In this document: in pieces, positions 38,312-49,712 of the stretch
How the letters are laid out: the number at the start of each line of letters is the position of its first letter
How positions within the stretch are numbered: position 1 is the stretch's first letter
NCBI RefSeq assembly: GCF_023806085.1
Contig: NZ_JAMSLX010000006.1
Location: 69,501-133,500 of the forward strand
DNA from: Hephaestia sp. MAHUQ-44
GTDB lineage: Bacteria > Pseudomonadota > Alphaproteobacteria > Sphingomonadales > Sphingomonadaceae
DNA: 64,000 nt
Direction: 5' to 3'
Translations under genes and position numbers: made by a program
Notes under the pieces: generated by a model
What the model saw: only the letters and a program-made list of their open reading frames with translations
What the model was told of the DNA's origin: nothing
The model's database searches: none

Positions 38312-38336
38312 CGCCGGCGGCGGTGAAAGCCGCCGG
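38312..38336 (-). promoter_or_regulatory. GC-rich hairpin between receptor and GH3 genes
   Basis: GCCGGCGGC (38312-38320) pairs perfectly with GCCGCCGGC (38328-38336) across a 7-base loop. There is no T-tract on the transcribed strand, so it is more likely a pause, partial attenuator or 3'-end stabiliser of the receptor mRNA than a full terminator. It would lower expression of the enzymes relative to the receptor. Confidence 0.5.
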
Positions 38337-38362
38337 CGCATTCGGCGCTCCGATTGGCACGA

Positions 38363-41254
38363 TCAGAAGCGGTAGTTCACCCCGAGCAGATACTCGCGAC
38401 CGTACTTTTCGTAGGTTTCGAGAAGCGACTTGCCGTCGGCGGTGTGCGTCCCGCCGCTGTCGAGCCCCAGCCGCGTCCGATACGGCGAATCGGTGAGGTT
38501 GGTGACCTGAAGCAGGATGCCCAGCCCCTCGAGCGTGCCGCTCTGGATGGTATAGCCGATCTGCGCGTCGACCTGCTTGTCGGGCAGGATCTCGGTGAAA
38601 CCGCGCGTCGCGAACAATTGCACCACCTCGCCCTTGAACTTCGAGCGATAGCGCTGGCTGATCCGCGCCTGGAAGCCGCCGCGTTCGTAATAGCCGGTGA
38701 GGTTGTAGACGACGTCCGACAGGCCGGGGATCTTCACCGGATCGGTGCCCGAGGTGGGATTGAGGTTCGATTCGGTGAGCGACAGGCTGCCCTGGAAACC
38801 GAGCCCCGCAATGGGTTTCCACAACGTCCCGAAATCGATCGCGCCGCTGAACTCAAGCCCCTTGAGATTGCCGCCCTTCCCGTTGGCCGGCAGGCTGAGC
38901 TGGCCGATCGGGTCGATGATCACGCCGGGCGGGATCGCCGATGCCGTGTCGGGCAGCGGAATACCCGTGAAGTCGAACGGCAGCGTCTGGGTGTAGATGT
39001 ACGTCTTGAGATGCTTGTAGAAGCCCGCGACCGACAGATAGGTCGTCGGATTGATGTACCATTCATAGGCGACGTCGAGCGCCTCGGCACGCCAGGGCTT
39101 GAGGTGCGGGTTGCCGCCGCTGCCCGACCAGGGATGGACCACGGTGCCTGGTGCGCAGGGTTGCGCGCTACACACCATCGCATCGAAGCCGGGCGTCACG
39201 TTCGCGCGCAGATCGTCCATGCGCGGCCGCGCCATCGTTTTCGACGCCGAGAAGCGCAGCCGGTGGCCGTGGCCGAGATCGTAGATGAGGTTGAGGCTGG
39301 GCAGCACGTCGACATATTGGTCGCGCTTGAACACCTTGGTCGGGACGATTGGCTGGCCCGGTTCGAGCCCGTTGATGACGACACCCGTCGATTTCTGCGT
39401 CTGGCTGACGACCTGCACGCCGACATTGCCGCGCAGATTGCCCCAATTGATATCGGCCTTCGTGAAGAAGGTGATGACCTCCTCCTCGATATCCCAGTTC
39501 TTGTCGAAATAATTGGAGTCGCGGATCGGCGCGGTGACATAATATTGGTCGAACGCCCGATCGAGATCGATGCTCAGCACATCGCCGAAGCCGACGTAAT
39601 CGAGCGATGTCGGATCGACCAGATATTGCGGATCGACGAGCACCTGCTGGCGGCCGTTCTTGAGGAACACGTCATTGTCGTCGACGCGCTTGCGCTTGTC
39701 GCGATGCGTGAAATTGACCCCCGCCGAGATCGCACTGATGACGCCGTCGAGATTGTGCTCGAGGCTCAGATCGAGCGCCCAGACGTTCTCCTTGACGACG
39801 GGGAAGCGGATCGCGCCATCATGCCCCCATCCGCCCCAGGGCGCGCGATCGCCAAGCGACACCTGCGTCGCGTCGGCGTAATCGAGACCCTTCGAATAGG
39901 TCGGGAAACCATCGTCGGGGACCTGGAAGCCGAAATCGTCAAAGGTCCGGCCGACATCGGGCGTCGCCGGGGTAACCCCGCCAACGCCGAGGCCGTAACC
40001 GGCATAGGTTTCCAGAATCTGCTCACGCCGGTCGTTGGTCGAATAGGACAGATCGGCGACGAACCGGGTCCGGTCGTCGAGCTGGAATTCGTTGTTCAAC
40101 CCCGCCGAAAAGAGCTTGTCGGTGCGGGTGTTGTAATCGTTGCGCAAGATCGGCGCGACATTGTGCGCGGTGCCGGCATCGGCGAACGGCGATCCGCCAT
40201 TTTCCACCCTTGAGACGTCGGTGAAGGTCAGCCCGTCGGCATAAGGGTTGGAGAACCATTGCGCACCGCGCATCGTCTCCTTCTGGTCGAAATGCGAATA
40301 ATAGAGGTCGAGTGTCGAGTGGACGGCATCCGACGGCTTCCATTCGAGGATTCCGATCACGGCATCGCGCTTGTTGAGCCGCGAGGTCGCGAACGCTTCC
40401 TGCCCGTTGAGGATCAACGCATCGTCGGCGCTGTCCGGGCTGACAGCAAAGCCGAACGCCTCGTAGCCATAGGCCTTGTAGTGCATGTTCTTCGACGGCT
40501 GATCGAGATGTGCATAGCCGATCGCGATGCCGATCGTGTCGTTCGCGAGCTGATCGATATAGCTCGCGCTGCCGCGCCAGCCCCAGTTGCGGACGTCGTG
40601 GTTGAGCCGGCCGCCCTCGGTCATCTCGCCGCGCAGGTTGAGCGCGATCGCGCGCTTGCCGAATTCGAGCGGCCGCACCGTGCGCAGGTCCGCCGAGCCT
40701 GACAGGCCCATGCCCGCGATGCCGGCGTCGGGCGTCTTGTAGACGACCACGCTGGAGAGCAATTCGGACGGATATTGGTCGAATTCGACCGCGCGGTTGT
40801 CACCCGAACTCGCCTGTTGGCGCCCGTTGAGCAGCGTCGTGGTGAAATCGGGCGCGAGCCCGCGGATCGAGATGACCTGCGCGCGGCCGTTGACGCGCTG
40901 CGCAGCAAGGCCGGGAAGCCGCGCGATCGATTCGGCGATCGAGACGTCGGGCAGCTTGCCGATGTCCTCGGCCGACACCGCCTCGACGATCGAGATCGCA
41001 TTACGCTTGATGTCGATCGAATCGCGGATACCCGCGCGAATGCCCGTAACGACGATCGCATTCGATTGATCGCTAGCCTGCGCCTGATCCGGCTGTTGGC
41101 CGTCACTCGATGTATCGGGTTGCGCCGATGGAACTGCCTGCGCGAACGCCATCACCGGCAATGTGGCGCCGAGCGCGAGCATGGATGCCGTCAGGCACAA
41201 TCTGCTCGCGACACCAAGGCCGTCCGCATCGCCGCGTTTGAATCGATTCTCCAT
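38363..41254 (-). CDS. TonB-dependent receptor of the glucan locus
   Basis: Outer-membrane receptor of 963 residues. The ATG at 41254 (MENRFKRGDADGLGV) has GGGAGG upstream; signal peptide to about residue 39 (MAFAQA). A Gln/Ser-rich linker leads to NAIVVTGIRAGIRDSIDIKRN, the TonB-box and plug start typical of CirA/FecA-like sugar receptors, then VEAVSAEDIGKLPDVSIAESIARLPG and the plug signature ISIRGLAPDFTTTLLNGR. The barrel ends in Phe (LLGVNYRF). This class is regularly linked to carbohydrate loci in sphingomonads, xanthomonads and caulobacters. It is the first gene after the predicted LacI-controlled promoter at 41364-41392 and would import glucan oligosaccharides for the GH30, GH3 and MFS products. 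Confidence 0.95.
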   Translation of the reverse strand: MENRFKRGDADGLGVASRLCLTASMLALGATLPVMAFAQAVPSAQPDTSSDGQQPDQAQASDQSNAIVVTGIRAGIRDSIDIKRNAISIVEAVSAEDIGKLPDVSIAESIARLPGLAAQRVNGRAQVISIRGLAPDFTTTLLNGRQQASSGDNRAVEFDQYPSELLSSVVVYKTPDAGIAGMGLSGSADLRTVRPLEFGKRAIALNLRGEMTEGGRLNHDVRNWGWRGSASYIDQLANDTIGIAIGYAHLDQPSKNMHYKAYGYEAFGFAVSPDSADDALILNGQEAFATSRLNKRDAVIGILEWKPSDAVHSTLDLYYSHFDQKETMRGAQWFSNPYADGLTFTDVSRVENGGSPFADAGTAHNVAPILRNDYNTRTDKLFSAGLNNEFQLDDRTRFVADLSYSTNDRREQILETYAGYGLGVGGVTPATPDVGRTFDDFGFQVPDDGFPTYSKGLDYADATQVSLGDRAPWGGWGHDGAIRFPVVKENVWALDLSLEHNLDGVISAISAGVNFTHRDKRKRVDDNDVFLKNGRQQVLVDPQYLVDPTSLDYVGFGDVLSIDLDRAFDQYYVTAPIRDSNYFDKNWDIEEEVITFFTKADINWGNLRGNVGVQVVSQTQKSTGVVINGLEPGQPIVPTKVFKRDQYVDVLPSLNLIYDLGHGHRLRFSASKTMARPRMDDLRANVTPGFDAMVCSAQPCAPGTVVHPWSGSGGNPHLKPWRAEALDVAYEWYINPTTYLSVAGFYKHLKTYIYTQTLPFDFTGIPLPDTASAIPPGVIIDPIGQLSLPANGKGGNLKGLEFSGAIDFGTLWKPIAGLGFQGSLSLTESNLNPTSGTDPVKIPGLSDVVYNLTGYYERGGFQARISQRYRSKFKGEVVQLFATRGFTEILPDKQVDAQIGYTIQSGTLEGLGILLQVTNLTDSPYRTRLGLDSGGTHTADGKSLLETYEKYGREYLLGVNYRF

Positions 41255-41346
41255 CGAACCCCCCTCCCATGAGCGGCTCCCCCCAAGAACCGCTTGTCTT
41301 TCCAACTCGTTGGCTCCGTGCACCCTTCTTTACGCGCCAAGGATCG

Positions 41347-41392
41347 CAATGGAAGCGCTTCCATTGATAGAGGTGGATGCACCGCAACGCAA
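41347..41392 (-). promoter_or_regulatory. Receptor promoter with overlapping LacI-family operator
   Basis: CAATGGAAGCGCTTCCATTG at 41347-41366 is a 20-bp perfect palindrome with the central GC typical of LacI-family sites. Read on the minus strand, TTGCGT (41392-41387), a 17-base spacer and TATCAA (41369-41364) form a promoter whose -10 box overlaps the operator, so a bound repressor would block RNA polymerase. It lies 93 bp upstream of the receptor start, and the LacI-family gene is immediately upstream. Confidence 0.82.
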
Positions 41393-41495
41393 CCATGAAA
41401 GCACCTCGGCGCAACGACGCGCGCAACCGATGCATCCGCGCCACACCTGGCCTTTGGCGCACGACAAGAAGGCAATGCCGCGGCCCGGCGAGACG

Positions 41496-42554
41496 TCACC
41501 CTTGGCGGCTCGGCGGCCCGGCTGACTGACGCTCGACGATCCGATGCGCGATGAAATCGTAGCGGTAACCGGCAGCGCCCGCGCCGACCTCGATGTGCTT
41601 GATGAGCGCGATCGCGGCCTGCCTGCCCACTTCCTTGATCGGCTGATGTACCGTCGTAAGCGGCGGCCAGACGATATCCGACACAGGCGTGTCATCGAAA
41701 CCCACCACCGACACGTCCCCCGGTATGGCAAGCCCGCGCTTGTGACACGTCAGCAGCGCGCCCGCGGCCATATCGTCATTGGCGCACATGATCGCGGTGA
41801 CGCCGCTGCCCGCCAGAATATGCTCGGCGCCGTCGATCCCCGAGCGAAACGTGAAGTTTCCCCGCGCGACGCTCTCCGGGTCGGGGGATATCCCCATTTC
41901 GCGCAGCGCCCGGGCAAACCCGGCGTAGCGGCCTTCGGCGGACTCATGGCCCTCGATCCCGTGAATATAGCCGATCCGCCGGTGGCCAAGGGCAAGCAGA
42001 TGGCGCGCCATATCGTAGCCGGCACGCTCGTCGTCGATTCCGATCGACGCGGCGATCGCGCGAACCGCAGCGCCGGCCGCGATGCAGATAACCGGACAGT
42101 GCAATTCGATCAGCGCTTCGACGAGATCGTAACGGTCTGAGAATGGGGGCGTGAGGATCAGTCCGTCGCACCGGCCGCTATCGATCTGCTCCTGAATCTG
42201 CCGTCGTCCGCCGTCCTTGTGCGGGTCGATCGCCTGTACAGCGAGCTGATAACCGTGGCGTGCACAGCCCGTCAGCGCGCCCAGTTCCAGCCCGGAGAAA
42301 TAATAACTATTCGGCTCGGCATCGACATCCGATTCGTGGACCAGCATGATTTGCCGGCTGTTGCCCGCGGCAAGGTTGCGTGCCTGGACATTGACCTTGT
42401 AGCCGAGTTGGGCAATCGCATCGAGGACGCGTTGCCGCGTCGCGGCGCGAACGCCAGGTTCGCCGTTGATGACGCGCGAGACGGTGACCCGCGCGACCCT
42501 CGACAGCGCTGCGACATCGTCGATCGTTGGCTTGCGCTTCGGTGCTATGTCCAT
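41496..42554 (-). CDS. LacI family transcriptional regulator
   Basis: Sugar-responsive repressor of 352 residues (359 if the ATG at 42575 is used; neither start has a clear ribosome site). The N-terminal helix-turn-helix TIDDVAALSRVARVTVSRVINGE and hinge helix QARNLAAGNSRQI are followed by a periplasmic-binding-protein-like ligand domain with LILTPPFSDRYDLVEALI, IGIDDERAGYDMARHLLALGHRRIGYIHG and VVGFDDTPVSDIVWPPLTTVHQP, all standard for the family. It is upstream of, and in line with, the receptor of the glucan locus, and a perfect palindrome overlaps that promoter. The ligand is presumably a gluco-oligosaccharide or monosaccharide released by the locus. Confidence 0.94.
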   Translation of the reverse strand: MDIAPKRKPTIDDVAALSRVARVTVSRVINGEPGVRAATRQRVLDAIAQLGYKVNVQARNLAAGNSRQIMLVHESDVDAEPNSYYFSGLELGALTGCARHGYQLAVQAIDPHKDGGRRQIQEQIDSGRCDGLILTPPFSDRYDLVEALIELHCPVICIAAGAAVRAIAASIGIDDERAGYDMARHLLALGHRRIGYIHGIEGHESAEGRYAGFARALREMGISPDPESVARGNFTFRSGIDGAEHILAGSGVTAIMCANDDMAAGALLTCHKRGLAIPGDVSVVGFDDTPVSDIVWPPLTTVHQPIKEVGRQAAIALIKHIEVGAGAAGYRYDFIAHRIVERQSAGPPSRQG

Positions 42555-42733
42555 CAACCAATCAACACTATGCATCTACGGATGCGCGCGCGGTAGGGCC
42601 ATCGCTCGCGTGACTCGCGCTATATCGCAGCGCGCGCATAAAGCCACATTTCGTCCGGCGCTGTTGGCTCGGCACAGGCGATGGCGCCGCGAACGAGCTT
42701 CGCGAGTCGCTTCCATCCTGATCCAACGCTGGC

Positions 42734-42807
42734 TGGATGCCCCGCGTGGATTCGAACCACGATTGACGGAGTCAGAGTCCGTAGTCTTGCCGTTAGACGA
42801 CGGGGCA
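42734..42807 (-). tRNA. tRNA-Gln (anticodon CUG)
   Basis: The minus strand folds into a full cloverleaf of 74 nt including encoded CCA. The acceptor stem is TGCCCCG with CGGGGCA, the T-arm CGTGG-TTCGAAT-CCACG, and the anticodon stem ACGGA/TCCGT encloses CTCTGAC, giving anticodon CTG (reads CAG, glutamine). The 3' end is TCCA. It stands alone between the LacI regulator and the phosphatase gene. Confidence 0.95.
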
Positions 42808-42991
42808 ACAGGCCGCGCGAAATAGGCGGCGGTTTTCCTGGGGTCAAGGGCCCAGTCGGCCACGTCGTGCGATGGTCGGCATCCGATGGGTTTCACGCAC
42901 GGCGCTCGCTTGCCGGGTGGGCGCGGTTCCGCTACCCTCGGCGTCAAGCACCGAACGGCGCGCCTTGCGCCGCGACGGAAGAACATAAGAA

Positions 42992-44041
42992 GTGAGTGAC
43001 GGCATGGGTGATCGACCCGCCAACATGCCGTACCAGCGGGGCGGCACGTCCCGCTCGTCCGGCAGACCGATGCGCACCAATGGCGCGCGCCCGCAGCATT
43101 ATGCTGCGCTGGACCTCGGCACCAACAATTGCCGCCTGCTGATCGCGCGGGCGCAGGGCGATGGCTTCACCGTCATCGATGCCTTTTCGCGAATCGTTCG
43201 CCTGGGCGAGGGTCTCGCGAGCACCGGCCGGATCAGCGACGCCGCGATCGATCGCACGATCGCCGCGCTCGCGGTGTGCGCGGACAAATTGCGCCACCGC
43301 CGCGTCACCTTGGCGCGATCGGTGGCAACGGAGGCCTGCCGCCGTGCCGCCAACGGCGCCGAATTCATCGCGCGCGTCGAGGCCGAAACCGGAATCCTGC
43401 TCGACATCATCTCCCCCGAAGAGGAAGCGCGGCTCGCGATGCTCGGCTGCTATGTCCTGATCGAGCCCGGGGACGGCGCCGCGCTGGTGTTCGATATCGG
43501 CGGCGGCTCGACCGAATTGGTGTTGATCGACACCAGCGAGCCGATGCCGCGCGTGATCGACTGGCATTCGGCGCCATGGGGCGTCGTCTCGCTGACCGAA
43601 CATTTCGGCGAGGCCGACAGCGCGGCCGCCCGGCTCGCCGCCTATGCCCGGATGCGTGCGATCGTCGCCGAATCGATGGCGCCGTTCGCCGCGCGCCTGC
43701 CCGATGGGCATGGCACCTCGCGGCGCCTGCTCGGCACCAGCGGGACGGTGACGACGCTGGCAAGCGTGTTCCTGAAACTCGATCGTTACGATCGCTCGGC
43801 AATCGACGGGCTGATCGTCCCCGCCGAGGCGATGCGGCAGATCAGCGCCGATCTGTCGGGTATGTCGCTCGATGAACGCGCCACCGTCGCGTGCATCGGC
43901 TATGATCGCGCCGATCTGGTGGTGGCGGGCTGCGCGATTCTCGAAGCGGTGCTCGATCTGTGGCCGGCCGAGCGGCTCGGCGTCGCCGATCGGGGGATTC
44001 GCGAAGGCATCTTGCGCCGCCTGATGCGCAACGACTCTTGA
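42992..44041 (+). CDS. Ppx/GppA family phosphatase
   Basis: ASKHA-fold phosphatase of up to 349 residues, acting on polyphosphate or pppGpp. Conserved pieces are AALDLGTNNCRLLIA, RIVRLGEGLASTGRISDAAI, TEACRRAANGAEFI, the catalytic-Glu region (ISPEEEARLAMLG) and VFDIGGGSTELV. It matches the short GppA type without the C-terminal HD domain. Start uncertain: GTG at 42992, ATG at 43004 or an ATG near 43070 that begins just before the conserved core; the N-terminal 25 residues look poorly conserved. It is followed after 13 bp by rlmE, a gene order common in alphaproteobacteria, so the two form an operon. Confidence 0.9.
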   Translation: MSDGMGDRPANMPYQRGGTSRSSGRPMRTNGARPQHYAALDLGTNNCRLLIARAQGDGFTVIDAFSRIVRLGEGLASTGRISDAAIDRTIAALAVCADKLRHRRVTLARSVATEACRRAANGAEFIARVEAETGILLDIISPEEEARLAMLGCYVLIEPGDGAALVFDIGGGSTELVLIDTSEPMPRVIDWHSAPWGVVSLTEHFGEADSAAARLAAYARMRAIVAESMAPFAARLPDGHGTSRRLLGTSGTVTTLASVFLKLDRYDRSAIDGLIVPAEAMRQISADLSGMSLDERATVACIGYDRADLVVAGCAILEAVLDLWPAERLGVADRGIREGILRRLMRNDS

Positions 44042-44054
44042 TGAAGGACATGAC

Positions 44055-44750
44055 ATGAGCCGAGGCGGCCCCGGCGGGCATCAGCGCGTGAAAACCGCGC
44101 GCGGGCGCACCGCGCAATCGACGCGCTGGCTCGAACGCCAGCTCAACGATCCCTATGTCCGCCGCGCCAGGGCGGAAGGCTATCGCAGCCGCGCCGCGTA
44201 TAAGCTGATCGAACTCGACGAGCGCTTCGGGATGCTCAAGGGCGTCCGGCGCGTGATCGACCTCGGCATCGCGCCGGGCGGCTGGAGCCAGGTCGTGCGG
44301 CGCAAGCGCCCCGAGGCCACGGTGGTGGGGATCGACCTGCTGCCCGTCGATCCGATCGACGGCGTCACCATCCTGCAACTCGATTTCATGGACCACCGCG
44401 CGCCCGACCTGCTCACCGAGGCGCTCGGCGGCCCCCCCGATCTGGTGCTGTCGGACATGGCGGCCAATACCGTCGGCCACCAGCAGACCGATCACCTTCG
44501 CACGATGGCACTGGTCGAGGCGGGCGCGTGGTTCGCTGCGGATGTGCTGCGGCCGGGCGGGGCGTTCGTCGCCAAGGTGCTGGCGGGGGGCGCGGACAGC
44601 AGCCTCGTCGCCGAGCTCAAGCGCAACTTCACCACCGTCAAGCACGCCAAGCCGCCCGCGAGCCGCAAGGAATCGTCCGAATGGTATGTCGTCGCGCAAG
44701 GCTTCAAGGGACGCCCTGTCACGGACACCGCCGACGATCCCGCGGCCTGA
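44055..44750 (+). CDS. rlmE: 23S rRNA (uridine(2552)-2'-O)-methyltransferase
   Basis: FtsJ/RrmJ-family enzyme of 231 residues that methylates U2552 in the A loop of 23S rRNA using SAM. The K-D-K-E tetrad is visible: Lys in YRSRAAYKL, Asp in VLSDMAANTVGH, Lys in GAFVAKVLAGG and Glu in ESSEWYVVAQGF. The SAM-binding loop is DLGIAPGGWSQV. An N-terminal Gly/Arg-rich extension is typical for alphaproteobacteria. Start ATG at 44055 with AAGGA seven bases upstream, 13 bp after the phosphatase gene. Confidence 0.97.
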   Translation: MSRGGPGGHQRVKTARGRTAQSTRWLERQLNDPYVRRARAEGYRSRAAYKLIELDERFGMLKGVRRVIDLGIAPGGWSQVVRRKRPEATVVGIDLLPVDPIDGVTILQLDFMDHRAPDLLTEALGGPPDLVLSDMAANTVGHQQTDHLRTMALVEAGAWFAADVLRPGGAFVAKVLAGGADSSLVAELKRNFTTVKHAKPPASRKESSEWYVVAQGFKGRPVTDTADDPAA

Positions 44751-44753
44751 CGA

Positions 44754-46217
44754 TCAGGCGTCGGGCACCGTCGCGCGCAACGCCGAGACCCGCGCCTTGA
44801 ACGCCCGAAGCGCGCTCCCCGAAAGCTGCGTGACGCTCGCGATCGACAGCGTGTTCGGGTTGACCGGGCGACCGTTCCTGAGCACTTCGTAATGGACGTG
44901 CGGGCCGGTCGAAAGGCCGGTCGAGCCGACCTTGCCGATTTCCTGCCCGGCGCGGACATGCGCGCCGACGCGCACCGTGATCCGGCTCATATGCCCATAA
45001 GCCGTGGTCAGCCCGCCGCTATGCTTCAGCCGCACGAAATTGCCATAGCCGCCGTTGCGCCCGGCGAAGGTGACGACGCCATCGGTGGCCGCGTGGATCG
45101 GCGCACCGTAGCGCGCGCCGATGTCGATGCCGGCGTGCATCCTGGTATAGCCGAGGATCGGATGCCGGCGCGGGCCGAAGCTCGAGGTGATGCGGCCCGC
45201 AACCGGCAAGCCGCCCGCGCGCGTGGTGTGGGCGCCCTTGCCGTCGCTGTCGAGCCACTGGTCGCGGCCGTCGACCGTCCAGCGGACCAGCGCGACATCC
45301 TTGCCGCGCCGGTCGAGCCCGGCAAAGGCGAGCGCCCCCAGCCGTTGTTCGCCGGTTGCCGCCCGTTCGCGCTCGACGATCAGGTCGAACCTGTCGTCGG
45401 CGCCGATATCGCGCCCGACCGAGACCCGCGTCGCGAGCGCCTTGATATAGGTCTCGACGATCGACGCCGGAACGCCCGCGGCACGCGCCGACCGGTACAG
45501 GCTCGACCCCACCCGGCCGCGTACCCGCAGCGGGGTGCGGTCGATCGCGATCGGCTGCCTGTCGAGCGTCAGCGCGCCGTCGACGCGCTTGACCGCCAGC
45601 GCGAGATCGAAGCGGGCGCGAAAGGCGAGGTGTTCGAGCGGACGCGGCACCGATTTGGTCGGGCGGCGGCCGAGCGTGAGCTCGATCCGCGTGCCGGGTT
45701 TGAGATCGCCGAGGCTGATCGCCCGCGCGACCAGATCGGCCGCCTGCGCGGCTTCGGTGCGGCCGACACCGGCGCGCTGGAGCACGCCGCCGAAACTGTC
45801 GCCACTGCCGATGGTCGCGGTCAGTTCGACGATCGGGCGTTCGGGGGTCGCGGCCAGCGGCATGACCAGATCGGTCGCCGCCATCCGCCGCCCGGTCGCC
45901 GCCCCCCAGGCGAGCGGCGCGATCGATTGCGCGCGCGCCTCATCCCATTGCTGCCCAGTGAGCGGCGGCGGCGCGGCGCCGATGATCGGTGCGTTGAGGC
46001 TGGGGCCGAGCATCCAGGTGACGGTGCACAGCGCGAGGCAGGTCGCGGCGCCGCGACACCAGTCGAGGCTCCCGATCCGCGCGCCGAGATCAGGGGTCCA
46101 GTCGATGTCACGCAAGCGATCGGCGACCGCCGCAATGCCACCGCGCGCGGGCATGGCATAGGTCAGCGCCGCTGCGCCGCCGCCGCCCACCAAATCTGAA
46201 TCGCTGCGCAGAAACAA
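44754..46217 (-). CDS. M23 family metallopeptidase, membrane-anchored
   Basis: Murein endopeptidase-type protein of 487 residues. A cytoplasmic N-terminus precedes a probable membrane helix (about 57-72, ATCLALCTVTWMLGPSL), a middle region resembling a LysM/OpgA-like fold (IGSGDSFGGVLQRAGVGR and LEHLAFRARFDLALAVKR), and the C-terminal peptidase with RITSSFGPRRHPILGYTRMHAGIDIGARYGAPI (H-x3-D) and TGPHVHYEVLRNGR (HxH). These are the DipM/MepM-type zinc ligands. It should cut peptidoglycan bridges in the periplasm. A TTG start at 46217 is preceded by AGGGG. It converges with rlmE (3 bp apart) and is divergent from the SUV3-like helicase gene. Confidence 0.9.
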   Translation of the reverse strand: MFLRSDSDLVGGGGAAALTYAMPARGGIAAVADRLRDIDWTPDLGARIGSLDWCRGAATCLALCTVTWMLGPSLNAPIIGAAPPPLTGQQWDEARAQSIAPLAWGAATGRRMAATDLVMPLAATPERPIVELTATIGSGDSFGGVLQRAGVGRTEAAQAADLVARAISLGDLKPGTRIELTLGRRPTKSVPRPLEHLAFRARFDLALAVKRVDGALTLDRQPIAIDRTPLRVRGRVGSSLYRSARAAGVPASIVETYIKALATRVSVGRDIGADDRFDLIVERERAATGEQRLGALAFAGLDRRGKDVALVRWTVDGRDQWLDSDGKGAHTTRAGGLPVAGRITSSFGPRRHPILGYTRMHAGIDIGARYGAPIHAATDGVVTFAGRNGGYGNFVRLKHSGGLTTAYGHMSRITVRVGAHVRAGQEIGKVGSTGLSTGPHVHYEVLRNGRPVNPNTLSIASVTQLSGSALRAFKARVSALRATVPDA

Positions 46218-46440
46218 GGCGCGCTGCCCCTATGCGATATGCCGCGCAAAAACCCCCGGCACCCGGTGCGAGGGTTGTGGCGCCGATGTCCTAAAGTCAA
46301 ATTAACCCGAGCCGGGGCGAGTCCGCGGTGCGGCGAACCGTTGTCGCACAAGGCTGGACCGCGCCGAATGCACCGCAATCAGCCGCGCGCGCGGATTATC
46401 GGTTGCGCTTTGAAAGGCTCCGCCCGACATTGCGCGGATC

Positions 46441-48961
<2,521 letters not shown>

Positions 48962-48969
<8 letters not shown>

Positions 48970-49267
48970 CGCGGCACTGGCCATGCGGCTCGATCGCTTC
49001 TTGTGGTTCGTGCGCATCGCCAGGACCCGCTCGGTCGCCGGTGCGATCGCCGCGAGCGGGCATCTGCGGCTCGACGGGCGGCCGGTCGCGCGCGCCGCAG
49101 CGCCCGTGCGCATCGGCAATATCCTGACCTTCCCGACTCCGCGTGGGGAAATTCGCGTGGTCCGCGTGGTGGCGCTGCCCGCGCGACGCGGGCCTGCATC
49201 CGAAGCCCGGACGTGCTACGAAGACCTCACGCCTGCGAACGTCTCGCAGCAAGCGCCGGGTCATTGA
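48962..49267 (+). CDS. S4 domain RNA-binding protein (Hsp15-like)
   Basis: Small basic protein of 101 residues, or 94 if the ATG at 48983 is used. The S4 fold is plain: MRLDRFLWFVRIARTRSVAGAIAASGHLRLDGRPV, the same order as HslR/Hsp15, followed by IGNILTFPTPRGEIRVVRVVAL. Hsp15 binds 50S subunits that carry a stranded nascent chain. The GTG start at 48962 lies inside the end of the helicase gene (8-bp overlap), indicating translational coupling, so the two proteins likely act on the same ribosomal or mRNA substrate. Function in this organism is inferred. Confidence 0.88.
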
Positions 49268-49330
49268 CGCGCGCTGGCCAGCGGCATAGCAGCAACGTAA
49301 AATGGGGCCTTCCTGAGGAGTATTCCGGCA

Positions 49331-49672
49331 ATGACCTACGTCGTCACCGACGCCTGCATCCGCTGCAAATATATGGATTGCGTCGAGGTGTGCCCGGTCG
49401 ATTGTTTCTACGAAGGCGAGAACATGCTGGTGATCAATCCCAGCGAATGCATTGATTGCGGTGTGTGCGAGCCCGAATGCCCGGCCGAGGCGATCCTGCC
49501 CGATACCGAAAGCGGGCTTGAAAAATGGCTCGAACTCAACAACACTTTCTCCGCGCAATGGCCCAACGTCTCGCGCAAGGCCGACCAGACGCCGGCCGAC
49601 GCCGACGAACACAAGGGCGAAGAGGGCAAGTTCGAGAAGTATTTCTCGCCCGAGCCCGGCGCCGGCGACTAA
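49331..49672 (+). CDS. fdxA: Ferredoxin FdxA (7Fe type)
   Basis: Ferredoxin of 113 residues with one [3Fe-4S] and one [4Fe-4S] cluster. Cysteines are at 9, 12, 17, 21, 25, 40, 43, 46 and 50, the same spacing as Azotobacter ferredoxin I. The start is [21 protein letters not shown]; the acidic tail (about 88-113) is typical of FdxA in alphaproteobacteria. Cytoplasmic electron carrier with partners not identifiable from the window. GAGGAG is about 11 bases upstream of the ATG. It is in line with the S4 gene and the DoxX gene. Confidence 0.97.
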   Translation: MTYVVTDACIRCKYMDCVEVCPVDCFYEGENMLVINPSECIDCGVCEPECPAEAILPDTESGLEKWLELNNTFSAQWPNVSRKADQTPADADEHKGEEGKFEKYFSPEPGAGD

Positions 49673-49712
49673 GCCGCGAGGGGCTCACCCTCGCCTAAGG
49701 GGGAGAGTGAAG

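Noticed and set aside
38354..40213. 619-codon plus-strand open frame opposite the glucan receptor
   Set aside because: Shadow of the receptor gene; no start context or conserved segment.
42808..42991. Search for additional tRNA or small RNA next to tRNA-Gln
   Set aside because: No second cloverleaf or strong structure seen between the tRNA and the phosphatase gene.
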